A DNA stretch of 44,001 bases from Candidatus Bathyarchaeota archaeon (GCA_022865885.1 JALHSQ010000055.1:125618-169618); one strand, 5' to 3'. Counted from the stretch's first letter, positions 33,330 to 42,739 are shown. Translations and numbers: made by a program. The notes: generated by a model from the sequence alone, not told the origin.

Positions 33330-34648
33330 GAAGGATCGTATCCAAGCTTTTCTTGGTATTGCTTGTTCTAGCTTTGTTGAGACTGACCTCCCAGATCCAC
33401 TTTGCTGAAGCTGATTCCAGAACGATAGTTGTTCCAGACGATTTTCAGAAGATCCAAGAGGCCATTAACAACGCTGCTGATGGGGACTTGATTTTCGTGA
33501 AATCTGGAGTCTATGCCGAACGATTGACAGTCAACATAACTATTTCACTTTTGGGAGAAAGTTCTGGAAAGGTGATAGTAGAAAGCGGGAAGGGTGAAGA
33601 CACAATACTACTACAAGCGGACAACGTTTCAGTGAGTGGTTTCAGCATCAGGAATATGGACCGAAGCACGAGTTCATTTGGTATGAGACTTTCGAATTCC
33701 TCTTTTTGCACGATTTCGAACAACATTGTTTCCGACACTTTCGCGGCTGTCATGATTGAAGGCGGGTCGAGTAACCTTGTCGAACACAACTACCTTGAGA
33801 ATAACCGATACGGCATTTTTACCCGTCGTTACCTGCATCTATGTCCTTCCAACAGTAATGTCTTGGTCAACAATACCATAGTGAATAGCACGTGGAATGC
33901 GCTTGAACTCGACTGGGGTGAGGGAAACACTGTTCGCAACAACAATGTTTTTGACAATACTGCGTACGCTTTGGAGATCCCCATATATGCGCCGTCATAC
34001 AACAACGTTATTTTCCACAACAATTTCGTTGGAAACGCAAAAGCTTGGGGTGTGACTTGTCAAGCATATGGGCCTTCTCCTAATCGTTGGGACAAAGACG
34101 GAGACGGCAACTATTGGAGCGACTATACCGGCATCGACGTCTTTGGTGGTCCGTTTCAGAATACTACTGGCAGCGACGGCATAGGCGATTCCCCTCATAT
34201 TAGCCAAGAAGATACGACCGACCACTATCCCTTGATGGGACTCTACAGGGCGTTTGAAGTTGGCGGTGAAGAGGTTGCAGTGATATGCAATTCTAGTCTT
34301 GCTAGTCTTGATTTTGCCTCGAATGGATCTCGGGCAAGTGTTGTTGCATTTGTCTCTCAAGAGGAGGGTTCCGAAGGCTTCTGCAGGTTTTCTCTTCCAA
34401 TAGCTTTGATCAACGGTACCTATGAAACTAGATTGGACAATCAGACGGTCAATTACCCAACGGTGACGGCGTTAGTGTGGCCAAATGCAACTAGGGAGTG
34501 TCTGTTGGTGAAGTATGGGGAAGGAGAGCATTCTATTAGCATACGGGGGACAACGCAGGTTTCAGAGTTTCCTTCACTCTTGATGTTGGCCATTTTCTTA
34601 GTAATGGCGTGTGGGTTTTCGCTATTATTCAGGCGAAAGCGTGTTTGA
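33326..34648 (+). CDS. Surface-anchored right-handed beta-helix protein (NosD-like)
   Basis: A 440-residue paralogue of the preceding gene. A signal peptide (RIVSKLFLVLLVLALLRL) precedes IVVPDDFQKIQEAI and a shorter run of beta-helix turns to about residue 300, closing with GIGDSPHIS and DHYPLMGLY. The same module follows (FCRFSLPIALI, then LLVKYGEGEHSISIRGT), then a TM helix and a basic end (RRKRV). The GTG start at 33326 overlaps the TGA of the upstream gene, so the two are translated together. Similar design but a different external shape suggests two related binding specificities (inference). Confidence 0.85.
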   Translation: MRRIVSKLFLVLLVLALLRLTSQIHFAEADSRTIVVPDDFQKIQEAINNAADGDLIFVKSGVYAERLTVNITISLLGESSGKVIVESGKGEDTILLQADNVSVSGFSIRNMDRSTSSFGMRLSNSSFCTISNNIVSDTFAAVMIEGGSSNLVEHNYLENNRYGIFTRRYLHLCPSNSNVLVNNTIVNSTWNALELDWGEGNTVRNNNVFDNTAYALEIPIYAPSYNNVIFHNNFVGNAKAWGVTCQAYGPSPNRWDKDGDGNYWSDYTGIDVFGGPFQNTTGSDGIGDSPHISQEDTTDHYPLMGLYRAFEVGGEEVAVICNSSLASLDFASNGSRASVVAFVSQEEGSEGFCRFSLPIALINGTYETRLDNQTVNYPTVTALVWPNATRECLLVKYGEGEHSISIRGTTQVSEFPSLLMLAIFLVMACGFSLLFRRKRV

Positions 34649-34766
34649 GCTTCCGTGTTTTCTAGTAGATGATTGGTTGCGGGACTCTCTCTGCTAGGAT
34701 GAGCTCTCACCAAGACTTAAGAACGTCAACGCCATATGTTTTGTTTGAAGCTTCAGAGGTGTTGGC

Positions 34767-35003
34767 ATGTCTGAGAGTGTGCTCGATAGGTGGTTTGTTA
34801 TAATCGTTCTTGCAGTAATCTTGATTATTGTTACTCCGCTCTTGGTTGTGCTGGTCATCTTACAGCTTCCCTCTTGGCTTGCCCTTGTTGCCACGATTTC
34901 GATAATAGTCTTGTGGGGAGTGGTTTCTGGCTACAAGGATTGGATTATGTCAAGACGTAGGGAATCTGAAGAGCAAGTGAAGTCTGAGGAAAGAAAGAGC
35001 TAG
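34767..35003 (+). CDS. Small two-helix membrane protein
   Basis: A 78-residue protein with two closely spaced hydrophobic helices (about residues 10-32 and 36-54) and a charged C-terminal tail rich in Glu, Lys and Arg. The start is ATG 34767 with GAGGTG seven bases upstream (34754-34759). No family is recognised. Its stop overlaps the convergent 490-residue gene by four bases. Confidence 0.55.
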   Translation: MSESVLDRWFVIIVLAVILIIVTPLLVVLVILQLPSWLALVATISIIVLWGVVSGYKDWIMSRRRESEEQVKSEERKS

Positions 35004-36472
35004 GATTCTTTCTTGAATGCTCCCAGCAAGATGGCTATCAAGAATAGTATTGCCGCTGCCATCAATATCATTTCTGCCGAGTTGGCAAACTCGATTCGCA
35101 GTCCTGGAATCTCCACTTGCGGATATACAAATACGTACTCTGCTAGCCCGTATATCGTTCCTACAAGCAAGCCGACTCCCAAGGCTCTGAGATTCGATAT
35201 TTCCATCACCGTTGCCAATGCAACTACCAGAAGAGCAAAAGCCCACAAACGACTGATGAAGAACAGAAGTATCGGCCACGTGACGGGTATAGACATTATC
35301 CCGATGTCTAATCCTTGGGATAGGAATGGTTCATTGAAGAATATGGCTGGTGTGAGTGCTTGGATTGCCTCAGGAACATAGACGAAGGCAAGAACTGCAG
35401 CCATGCTGCTAAACTTGAATTCGAACCTTAGAAGCTTTACACCAATCAAGTACACGATTGCGGAGAGACCCAGCCATTTCAGTATAGCAACTGTGACAGA
35501 TGATAGGGCTCCGAAAAAGACTTCCATTCCCGAGAACAATGATCCTTGAACAAGCATGTTATAGATCGACCTTAGGTTGGAAATCGCGTCTTGAGTGTGT
35601 ACTAGGCTCACGTTGTAAGCGTATAGGCCAACACCTATGCTGCTCAACACTGCTACGACGATTACCGTGTTGACTGCTTGGCGTATCTTTCTTTCATCTT
35701 CGGCTATTGCTCTTATTGCTTTTGCATTCAGTCTTGCCACGTCGATCATTGTTCCAAAGAAGGTTTCTCTGAATCTTTTTGTCCATGCGAACCCAGCAGC
35801 GCCAATTACGATGCACAAGAGGGCTCCAACTATGAAGCCGCCTCCTGCTAGGAAGGTCAGGAGTGAGAATCCCACTATCCAAGGTGCCAATGATTGGCGT
35901 CTGACAGGCTTCATGTAGGTGGCTAGAACCATAGCTAGGATAGCTATGCTGAGTATCAGCCAGACATAACCAAGTAGACCTTCAATCATACCTGGTATGC
36001 CAAAAGCGAAGCGGCCCCATATTGAAACTTTGTTAATGCTTTGAATGCTTAGCGACTGGTTTTCTGTGACTGTCTCATTTTCAACCGATAACTCGTCAAC
36101 AACCCATTGCCTGAGCAGTGCAGGTGTCCGTCGGGTCTGCAAGGCTCCGGGGAAGTTCGCACTGAAGCTTAGAATGCGTTGCGAAACAACACCTGACACA
36201 TTGAGGCTTTCTTGTACTTCTACTATGATCGTCTGGTCAGGTTCCTTATGGACATATGTGACACCAGTTACGACACTAGTCACATTCGTCGGTTGGGTCA
36301 CATTTACGAAGGATGATTTGAAATCTTCCCAATTCGAGAAATGCGTCATGGATGGGGAAGACGACAGTATGATTGGACCATTTGACAATACCACAAGCCC
36401 ACAATTCGTGACAATCAACACAGAACCAATAAGAAACAATGCGAATACTGGAGAAATTCTTCTGGTGTTCAT
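35000..36472 (-). CDS. Polytopic membrane protein with Yip1-like C-terminal region
   Basis: A 490-residue protein. It has an N-terminal signal anchor (residues 9-30), an external part of about 120 residues with N-x-T sites, and then about eight TM helices. The C-terminal helices, with a GALSSVTVAILKWLGLSAIVYLI segment and a later AFVYVPEAIQAL, resemble Yip1-type membrane domains, which are found in archaea without a known role. A soluble stretch between helices carries TKRFRETFFGTMIDVARL. The start is ATG 36472; a CTTAAATA TATA box on this strand lies at about 36514-36523. It is divergent from the dpp operon. Function unknown. Confidence 0.6.
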   Translation of the reverse strand: MNTRRISPVFALFLIGSVLIVTNCGLVVLSNGPIILSSSPSMTHFSNWEDFKSSFVNVTQPTNVTSVVTGVTYVHKEPDQTIIVEVQESLNVSGVVSQRILSFSANFPGALQTRRTPALLRQWVVDELSVENETVTENQSLSIQSINKVSIWGRFAFGIPGMIEGLLGYVWLILSIAILAMVLATYMKPVRRQSLAPWIVGFSLLTFLAGGGFIVGALLCIVIGAAGFAWTKRFRETFFGTMIDVARLNAKAIRAIAEDERKIRQAVNTVIVVAVLSSIGVGLYAYNVSLVHTQDAISNLRSIYNMLVQGSLFSGMEVFFGALSSVTVAILKWLGLSAIVYLIGVKLLRFEFKFSSMAAVLAFVYVPEAIQALTPAIFFNEPFLSQGLDIGIMSIPVTWPILLFFISRLWAFALLVVALATVMEISNLRALGVGLLVGTIYGLAEYVFVYPQVEIPGLRIEFANSAEMILMAAAILFLIAILLGAFKKES

Positions 36473-36542
36473 TGAGCCAACTCCAATACTTTTAAGTTTT
36501 AACGTTTCGCGAGCTATTTAAGGCTTTATTTGCCAGAAAATC

Positions 36543-36561
36543 CATAAGGCAAAACCTTATG
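36543..36561. promoter_or_regulatory. Seven-base inverted repeat at the dpp operon promoter
   Basis: CATAAGG (36543-36549) and CCTTATG (36555-36561) are exact reverse complements around CAAAA. The right arm coincides with the best TATA-like element for dppB, about 27 bases before a start near 36586. A dimeric repressor bound here would block the TATA box. It also lies between two divergent genes. Confidence 0.45.
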
Positions 36562-36600
36562 AATCTCATTCCTGCATCTAGATATTGTGGGTGAATGGAT

Positions 36601-37668
36601 ATGGGCCTTAGAAGTTTTATTGCAAAAAGGCTTGTTTACTCAGCGATATTGGTGATTGCAGTCATAGGCTTGAACTTTCTTCTTTTTATGATGATGCCCG
36701 GTGATCCCACAGACTTTTTGATGCAGGGGTTCAGCAGAGAGAGCGGCGAAGACAGGGAAGCGCACCTGGCTCGTTTGAAGGAACTGTGGGGAATTGGAGA
36801 GCCATGGCACATTCAGTTTTTCAAGTATATGCGGAATTTGCTGTCTTTCAATTTGGGAACTGAGCTTGTGGGAAGGAAGCCTATTAGCGCAGTGATGACT
36901 CAGAAGATTCCTTACACGCTTTTTATTTTGGGTGGATCCACGATATTTTCGATTGTTATTGGAATCGTGCTGGGTATATGGGCGATTCAGCGGAGAGGAG
37001 GAGTGTTTGATACGAGCAGCGTACTTTTTTCATTGATTGTTAATTCTCTGCCGACCTTCTGGATTGGGCTGATTTTCCTCTGGTTGTTTACAAACACGCT
37101 TGGATGGCTTCCGGGAGCTCGTGCCTTCCCCATGGAATGGGCGGCGGGTAATTGGCCTACTGTGGTAACATCTAGTGTTGTTTCAGGTTCAAGTGTGATG
37201 GGTTTTAGCATTCAATTGAATCCTACCGAACTTTGGAAGCTCTTATACGGGTTTGGAGCGCATGCAATTCTACCAATTGCCACACTAACGGTTTTCTTTT
37301 TTGGCGGTTGGCTTCTTCTGACAAGAGCGACTATGCTGGACGTAATCACGGAAGACTATATCGTGACGGCTAGAGCGAAGGGCTTGTCTGAACAGGCAGT
37401 TCTCTACAAGCATGCTTTCAGGAATGCATCTTTGCCGATTATAACTAGTGCTGCACTGGCTTTCGGATTCATACTTTCAGGAGCGATAATCACAGAAACA
37501 GTATTCTCGTATCCTGGTTTGGGCGGGTGGATCTGGAACTCAATCCAATACAGAGATTACAGTGTACTGATGTCCGTGTTCTACATCATTTCGATTTGTG
37601 TGATTATTGCAAACATCATTTCCGACTTGCTGTACGGTATTATAGATCCAAGGATAAAATACGGGTGA
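36601..37668 (+). CDS. dppB: Oligopeptide-type ABC permease, DppB-like
   Basis: A 355-residue inner permease with six TM helices. The N-terminal RRLVY-like start (IAKRLVYSAILVIAVIG), the MMPGDPTDFLM motif after helix 1 and the EAA-type loop (ARAKGLSEQAVLYKHAFRNASLP) identify DppB/OppB. With DppC it forms the pore for peptides or small oligosaccharides. ATG 36601 is preferred over ATG 36595 because GGTGA (36590-36594) is six bases upstream of 36601 but touches 36595. The stop is five bases before dppC, so the two are co-translated. Confidence 0.93.
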   Translation: MGLRSFIAKRLVYSAILVIAVIGLNFLLFMMMPGDPTDFLMQGFSRESGEDREAHLARLKELWGIGEPWHIQFFKYMRNLLSFNLGTELVGRKPISAVMTQKIPYTLFILGGSTIFSIVIGIVLGIWAIQRRGGVFDTSSVLFSLIVNSLPTFWIGLIFLWLFTNTLGWLPGARAFPMEWAAGNWPTVVTSSVVSGSSVMGFSIQLNPTELWKLLYGFGAHAILPIATLTVFFFGGWLLLTRATMLDVITEDYIVTARAKGLSEQAVLYKHAFRNASLPIITSAALAFGFILSGAIITETVFSYPGLGGWIWNSIQYRDYSVLMSVFYIISICVIIANIISDLLYGIIDPRIKYG

Positions 37669-37673
37669 TATGA

Positions 37674-40214
37674 ATGGAACGCAAAACAAACCCACTGGCT
37701 TTCAATCTGAAACGATTCTTGAATTTCCTAAAGTTGTTTCTGAGGAACAAGCGGGCAATCTTCGGTCTAGGCATCATTATTGCTTTTGCATTTATAGCCG
37801 TCTTTTCGTCCTTGTTCACACCCCTCACTCCTGTAGGCGATGATCCTAATAGAACAGGAGCTTTAGCTGCAAAACGAGCCGCTCCGGCATGGCTGAGAAT
37901 TCTTCCCACGTGGCTTGGTGGGGTTCCAACTTTTTCAGAAAACTATGAACCGCTTTCAGATCCTGGCTTTCCAATGTTGACAAGCGAAGGTGGACAGCTG
38001 AACTACTCGGTTGTACAGACAAGTCAGGGTCAGAGTGTCACAGTTGGCACAGACATGAGCGTGGGATATTCACAAGTCGTCAATGGCTTCGAATTCCCTA
38101 ACAAGAACGGCTCTATGGCGATAACTTTCCAAAGATCCCAAGGCACTACAACCGGCGAAACCAAAGTGTATCTTTACACAGATTTTGACTATCCTTATAC
38201 GGGTCCTCCTGCAAGGTACGTCGGTAACTATGAACTGCTGGTTAACGGCAGCTACTACGAACAGGATTATCTTGCGGAACAATGGTATGTTGTGAAGCTA
38301 GCTTCGCCGAAACTAGCCGAAATTACAGGAGGCAACATAAGCATACTTGCAACGACACCCCAGGGCATGAACATAGCAGTCACAACGGACATAACGGACT
38401 ACTTCCTGAATAATGCTACAACGTGGGCCCTTCAAGGATACCAGAGCTGGATGGAGTGGTTGAATGGGACGGACACGTTGTCAGGCCATTGGGACGAGAT
38501 GAAATGGACTATCAGTGGAGGAAGCCTTACCAATAAGACATATGAGCAGCTCACAAACTCGAGCTATTCAGCTATGTATGTCGACACAGGAAATGCCTCC
38601 TACGTTGGCTTCATGAATGATTTGGAGATCTGCGACCCTGATCTATCAACTCTTGATGACGGTCCAGACATCACACGCATTGCCAAATGGACAAGCAGCC
38701 AAACATATCTGACAAATGAATCTTTAGCTGGGAGCACCACGCTGTACACGAGTTCAGTGGCGGGTTGGCCAGTGAATACGTTTGGAGTCTTGCCATACTT
38801 CACCGTTGGAAGCAACGAAACCCAAGAAATAGTGCAATTGCAGATGTATGGCCCAAACACCATAAAACTCCAGAACCCCCTCAAATATGATCATGCCGCA
38901 AACGAAACGGTGGAGCTAAGGGCGAAAGAGATGAGAATCCTTGAGAATCTGGATATGGCCAGAAACGAAAAGATCTACGTGTTGGTTAGGCTTTCGATAA
39001 CCGACCCATATGAAGTGTACCGACTACAAGCAAGCCAGGTGTGGGATCCACCTGTTTATCCTGAAACTACGAATTGGGCAGCGAATATCCACGTTTGGAA
39101 TGAAGCCCTAGTAGCGCAGTCATTTTGGAGGGTTGTAGTTCGAGATATTATGCTCAATGTACCGGTTAAGGTAAGGGTCTTCATAGAACCAGCAGCGAAC
39201 GACTTCGAATTATCGACAACAGTCTTTCCTCTGGTTGCAGGAACGGTTCCAATAGGGTTTTACCTGGATGCATTGACAGGTGATGTGTCAATTAGGAGAT
39301 CCTTTTCAGGGTTAGCAGAGAACGGGAACTGGATAATTTCAAGAACAAGCGCAGCAACTGCGATTTCCATCATTGATAAGGAACAGCCTGATGCAATTGC
39401 CAAGTTGTTCACAACATTTCCGTCCCAATACAGATATGGAATAGAGCTGACGTTTGTTGACACTGGATATGCCGATCAGAATGTTTCCACAACGGTCTAT
39501 GTTGATGACCTTGCACTCAAGTTGTATGGGACAAGTTACGGCCTACTAGGTGCGGATCAGTATGGAAGAGATTTGTGGGCTCAACTGATTTACGGATCGA
39601 GAGTATCCCTGTACATTGGACTCATCGTTTCGATAATCAGTATCGCTATTGGTCTGACTGTTGGGCTTGTCGCAGGCTATCTTGGTGGAGCCGCCGATCA
39701 ATTCCTAATGAGGTTCAATGATTTGCTGCTCGTCTTACCAGGGTTACCCTTAATGATAGTGCTAGTAGCAGTTCTGGGAGCGCGAATAGAAAACCTGATA
39801 TTGCTTCTAGGTTTCCTAGGATGGAATGGTTTCGCTCGCTTGGTTAGGTCACAAGTGCTATCGTTGAAGGAGCGGCCTTTCATAGAAGCTGCGAAGGCTG
39901 CGGGAGCAGGCACGGGGCACATTATCATTCGCCACATTGTGCCTCATGTCATGGCTCTTGTTTACGTTTCACTAGCAACTGCTGTACCAGGCGCAATAAC
40001 GGCCGAAGCAGCACTAAGCTGGCTTGGTTTCTACGATCCTACCCGAATGTCATGGGGAAGGATGCTTCATGAAGTCTTTGCTGCTGGAGCCACGCGGAAT
40101 TGGTGGTGGGTAATTCCTCCAGGACTTTGCATATCGCTGATAGCCGTTGCATTCATTCTGCTTGGCTTCGCTTTGGATGACATCCTGAATCCGAAACTGA
40201 GAATGAGAAAGTAG
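37674..40214 (+). CDS. dppC: Enlarged DppC-like ABC permease with a large external domain
   Basis: A protein of 846 residues, where DppC/OppC is usually about 300. The N-terminal helix (FLRNKRAIFGLGIIIAFAFIAVF, about 23-45) and the C-terminal permease part from about residue 623 (GADQYGRDLWAQ, then five helices and EAAKAAGAGTGHIIIRHIVPH) are normal. Between them sits about 560 residues outside the membrane, rich in beta-like patterns, Asn-x-Ser/Thr sites and aromatic residues (for example TYEQLTNSSY and VDDLALKLYG). The insert may add a ligand-binding or scaffold function to the importer. The frame is intact throughout and both halves are fully permease-like, so it is not an assembly fusion by its appearance. 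Confidence 0.85.
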   Translation: MERKTNPLAFNLKRFLNFLKLFLRNKRAIFGLGIIIAFAFIAVFSSLFTPLTPVGDDPNRTGALAAKRAAPAWLRILPTWLGGVPTFSENYEPLSDPGFPMLTSEGGQLNYSVVQTSQGQSVTVGTDMSVGYSQVVNGFEFPNKNGSMAITFQRSQGTTTGETKVYLYTDFDYPYTGPPARYVGNYELLVNGSYYEQDYLAEQWYVVKLASPKLAEITGGNISILATTPQGMNIAVTTDITDYFLNNATTWALQGYQSWMEWLNGTDTLSGHWDEMKWTISGGSLTNKTYEQLTNSSYSAMYVDTGNASYVGFMNDLEICDPDLSTLDDGPDITRIAKWTSSQTYLTNESLAGSTTLYTSSVAGWPVNTFGVLPYFTVGSNETQEIVQLQMYGPNTIKLQNPLKYDHAANETVELRAKEMRILENLDMARNEKIYVLVRLSITDPYEVYRLQASQVWDPPVYPETTNWAANIHVWNEALVAQSFWRVVVRDIMLNVPVKVRVFIEPAANDFELSTTVFPLVAGTVPIGFYLDALTGDVSIRRSFSGLAENGNWIISRTSAATAISIIDKEQPDAIAKLFTTFPSQYRYGIELTFVDTGYADQNVSTTVYVDDLALKLYGTSYGLLGADQYGRDLWAQLIYGSRVSLYIGLIVSIISIAIGLTVGLVAGYLGGAADQFLMRFNDLLLVLPGLPLMIVLVAVLGARIENLILLLGFLGWNGFARLVRSQVLSLKERPFIEAAKAAGAGTGHIIIRHIVPHVMALVYVSLATAVPGAITAEAALSWLGFYDPTRMSWGRMLHEVFAAGATRNWWWVIPPGLCISLIAVAFILLGFALDDILNPKLRMRK

Positions 40215-40220
40215 AAAAAG

Positions 40221-40604
40221 CTAAGGAGACTTGGACTGATCGGCTAGCGCCTCCATTTCATTCCAGTATTTCCGTTCTATCTCCCTGTAGAATTCAGATT
40301 CCAGAAGCTTCTTGCGAAGGATTGGACCGCCACCCAAGAAAGTGAAAAACGAAGTGGATTTCAGCAAGCCCAAGCTTTCATCGCATTCAAACTTGATTGA
40401 TAAGTCTCGCTTCATTCTGGAAAGTGTGATTTCAATGCGTCTTGTTTCATGTCCTTCCATTCTTCTGATTCCCACTAATTTGATGCGGTTCTCGCTTGTC
40501 TCTTTCGCAATGCCAAAATCATTATCAAGGAGAAACTGCTCTGTTTTGGCTGCGAACGATTCCAAATGCTTCTCTCTTCCCATGTAACGATATTCCATTG
40601 GCAT
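40221..40604 (-). CDS. Uncharacterised protein inside the dpp locus, opposite strand
   Basis: A 127-residue soluble protein with alternating strands and charged helices and no TM helix or signal. Its start is ATG 40604 (a second at 40598), with GAGGG upstream of both. It is convergent with dppC, seven bases from its stop, and separates dppC from dppD. No family is recognised. A partner role for the transporter is possible only by position. Confidence 0.5.
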   Translation of the reverse strand: MPMEYRYMGREKHLESFAAKTEQFLLDNDFGIAKETSENRIKLVGIRRMEGHETRRIEITLSRMKRDLSIKFECDESLGLLKSTSFFTFLGGGPILRKKLLESEFYREIERKYWNEMEALADQSKSP

Positions 40605-40680
40605 TCCCTCTATGCATGAGTTGTGGAGTTGCAGAAAGATTTTTCGACTACTACCACGCGATCACATTGTTGAGTAAAAG

Positions 40681-40689
40681 GTTAAATAT
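40681..40689 (+). promoter_or_regulatory. TATA box of dppD
   Basis: GTTAAATAT about 55 bases before ATG 40740 predicts a start near 40712. It gives dppD and dppF their own promoter, since the gene before them is on the other strand. Confidence 0.5.
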
Positions 40690-40739
40690 CGTCCCGTTGT
40701 AGTTGCTTCATTAGCCGAACAAAGATTCGAAGGGGTTAT

Positions 40740-41726
40740 ATGGGACTACTGGACGTTCAGGAGCTTAGGACATATTATACAACACTTCGAGGAAATGTCA
40801 GAGCTGTTGATGGAGTGACGTTCACTGTAAAACACGGCGAAGCAACTGGGCTTGCAGGGGAATCAGGTTGCGGGAAGACAACAGTTGCAACGTCTATTCT
40901 TCGTATATTGTCCTCGGGTGGAAAGATAGTTGGCGGCAAGATTCTTTTTAACGGTCTAGACATTGTTGGGCTTGACGAGGTGGAGATGCGGGAGCGCATA
41001 AGGTGGAAGGAGATTTCGATAGTCTTCCAAGGAGCTATGAATGCGCTGAACCCTGTTTTCAGAGTTAGCGACCAGATTGTTGAAGCAATAACGCTTCATG
41101 AACCAGAAGTCAGTCGAAAAGCAGCATACGAAAGAGCTGAGAAGCTATTCGAACTTGTCGGGATAGATTCTTCGAGGGTCGGGAACTATCCCCATGAATT
41201 CAGTGGCGGAATGAGGCAAAGAGCAATGATTGCTATGGCCTTGGCATCAAACCCTTCAGTGCTAATTGCAGATGAACCTGCCACAGCTTTGGATGTTATA
41301 GTTGCCGCTCAGGTGCTAAAACTCATGCGGGAGCTGAAGAGCAAGCTAAATCTAGGGATGATACTGATCACGCATGATCTCTCGATTATCGCAGAGGTTT
41401 GTGAAATATGTGCAATAATGTATGCGGGAAAGATTGCAGAGTACGGAAATGTTGTCACGATTTTCAAAGATCCTCTGCATCCCTACACACAGGGTTTAAT
41501 GAGTGCTTTTCCAAGCATCAACGCAAAAGAGAGAATGCGCATGGTCTCCATTCCAGGAGCTCCGCCTGATCTGCTGGACCCTCCAAACGCGTGCAGATTC
41601 AATCCACGGTGTAGGCACGCAAAAGACATTTGCAGAAGTCAAGATCCTCCTTACACTGAGCTGGAGAAAGGCCACTTTGTTTCGTGTCACATGGCAGTAG
41701 CCACCTATGAGGGAAAGAAATGGTAA
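40740..41726 (+). CDS. dppD: Oligopeptide-type ABC ATPase, DppD-like
   Basis: A 328-residue ATPase. Walker A is GESGCGKTT, the signature is FSGGMRQRAM, and Walker B is VLIADEP. The C-terminal oligopeptide-type region has CRFNPRCRHAKDIC and later VSCHMA, four cysteines that in DppD/DppF can hold an iron-sulfur cluster. ATG 40740 has GAAGGGG four bases before it. It overlaps the start of dppF by seven bases. It forms the ATP-hydrolysing pair with DppF. Confidence 0.94.
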   Translation: MGLLDVQELRTYYTTLRGNVRAVDGVTFTVKHGEATGLAGESGCGKTTVATSILRILSSGGKIVGGKILFNGLDIVGLDEVEMRERIRWKEISIVFQGAMNALNPVFRVSDQIVEAITLHEPEVSRKAAYERAEKLFELVGIDSSRVGNYPHEFSGGMRQRAMIAMALASNPSVLIADEPATALDVIVAAQVLKLMRELKSKLNLGMILITHDLSIIAEVCEICAIMYAGKIAEYGNVVTIFKDPLHPYTQGLMSAFPSINAKERMRMVSIPGAPPDLLDPPNACRFNPRCRHAKDICRSQDPPYTELEKGHFVSCHMAVATYEGKKW

Positions 41727-42739
41727 GAGACAAGTCTGAGACAAGCACTACGATTATTGAAGCCCAAAATCTCAAGAAGTGGTTTCCCATTCACATGGGA
41801 TTCTTTCAGTCTGTCGTGTCAAGGAAGCAATTGTTTGTCAAGGCTGTTGACGGTGTCAGTTTCAGTATCTCCAAAGGTGAGATTTTCGGGCTCGCCGGAG
41901 AGAGCGGCAGTGGAAAGACGACCACAGGGAGGCTTTTGCTGAAGCTCATTGAACCAACGGGTGGGAAGATACTTTTCGAAGGCGAAGACGTAACCAGAAT
42001 CAAAGATAGAGGCTTCAAGAGCTATAGAAGGAGACTTCAGATAGTCTTTCAAGACCCATATGAATCGTTGAACCCAAGAATGACGGTTCGCAGCATTATT
42101 GAGGAACCCCTGATAATTCAAGGCCTTGTTGGCAAGGACATGGAAGGGAGAGTATGCAAAGTGCTGGAAGATGTCGAGTTGAGCCCACCAGCCGAGTATC
42201 TGTACAGGTATCCGCATGAACTGAGCGGCGGGCAGAGACAGAGAGTCGCAACAGCAAGAGCGTTGGTGCTTGGTCCAGAGTTTATTGTCGCAGACGAACC
42301 TGTTTCAATGTTGGATGTATCTATCAGAGCCGAAGTCCTGAATCTTATGGTCGACTTGAGGGACAAGTACAAGGTTTCTTTTCTCTACATAACGCATGAC
42401 TTGGCTCTAGCTCGCCACATATGCGATAGATTGGCTGTTATGTACTTGGGAAAGATTATGGAAGTGTCCGGCGTTGACGACCTAGTTGCGGAGCCGATGC
42501 ACCCGTACACAAATGCTTTGATCTTGGCCGTTCCGGTGCCTGACCCTACATCGAAGCGCGTTGAGGTCGTTATTAAGGGTGAGATTCCAAGTCCCATCAA
42601 TCCGCCGTCTGGCTGCAGATTCCACACAAGATGTCCATCATACATCGGGGACATTTGCAGAACCAAGGAGCCGCAGCTAGTCGAGGTGAGAAGAGGTCAT
42701 TTTGTCGCCTGTCATCTTTATGAGACGCCAAAGAAGTAA
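41720..42739 (+). CDS. dppF: Oligopeptide-type ABC ATPase, DppF-like
   Basis: A 339-residue ATPase with Walker A GESGSGKTT, signature LSGGQRQRVA and Walker B FIVADEP. The DppF-type SLNPRMTV after the Q-loop (FQDPYESLNPR) is present. A C-terminal cysteine group (CRFHTRCPSYIGDIC, VACHLY) repeats the pattern in DppD. The ATG at 41720 overlaps dppD by seven bases. A T-rich terminator follows the stop. Confidence 0.94.
   Translation: MVRDKSETSTTIIEAQNLKKWFPIHMGFFQSVVSRKQLFVKAVDGVSFSISKGEIFGLAGESGSGKTTTGRLLLKLIEPTGGKILFEGEDVTRIKDRGFKSYRRRLQIVFQDPYESLNPRMTVRSIIEEPLIIQGLVGKDMEGRVCKVLEDVELSPPAEYLYRYPHELSGGQRQRVATARALVLGPEFIVADEPVSMLDVSIRAEVLNLMVDLRDKYKVSFLYITHDLALARHICDRLAVMYLGKIMEVSGVDDLVAEPMHPYTNALILAVPVPDPTSKRVEVVIKGEIPSPINPPSGCRFHTRCPSYIGDICRTKEPQLVEVRRGHFVACHLYETPKK

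Noticed and set aside
34669-34803. Short frame in the spacer before the 78-residue membrane protein
   Set aside because: It has no binding site and overlaps the start of a better-supported gene in another frame.
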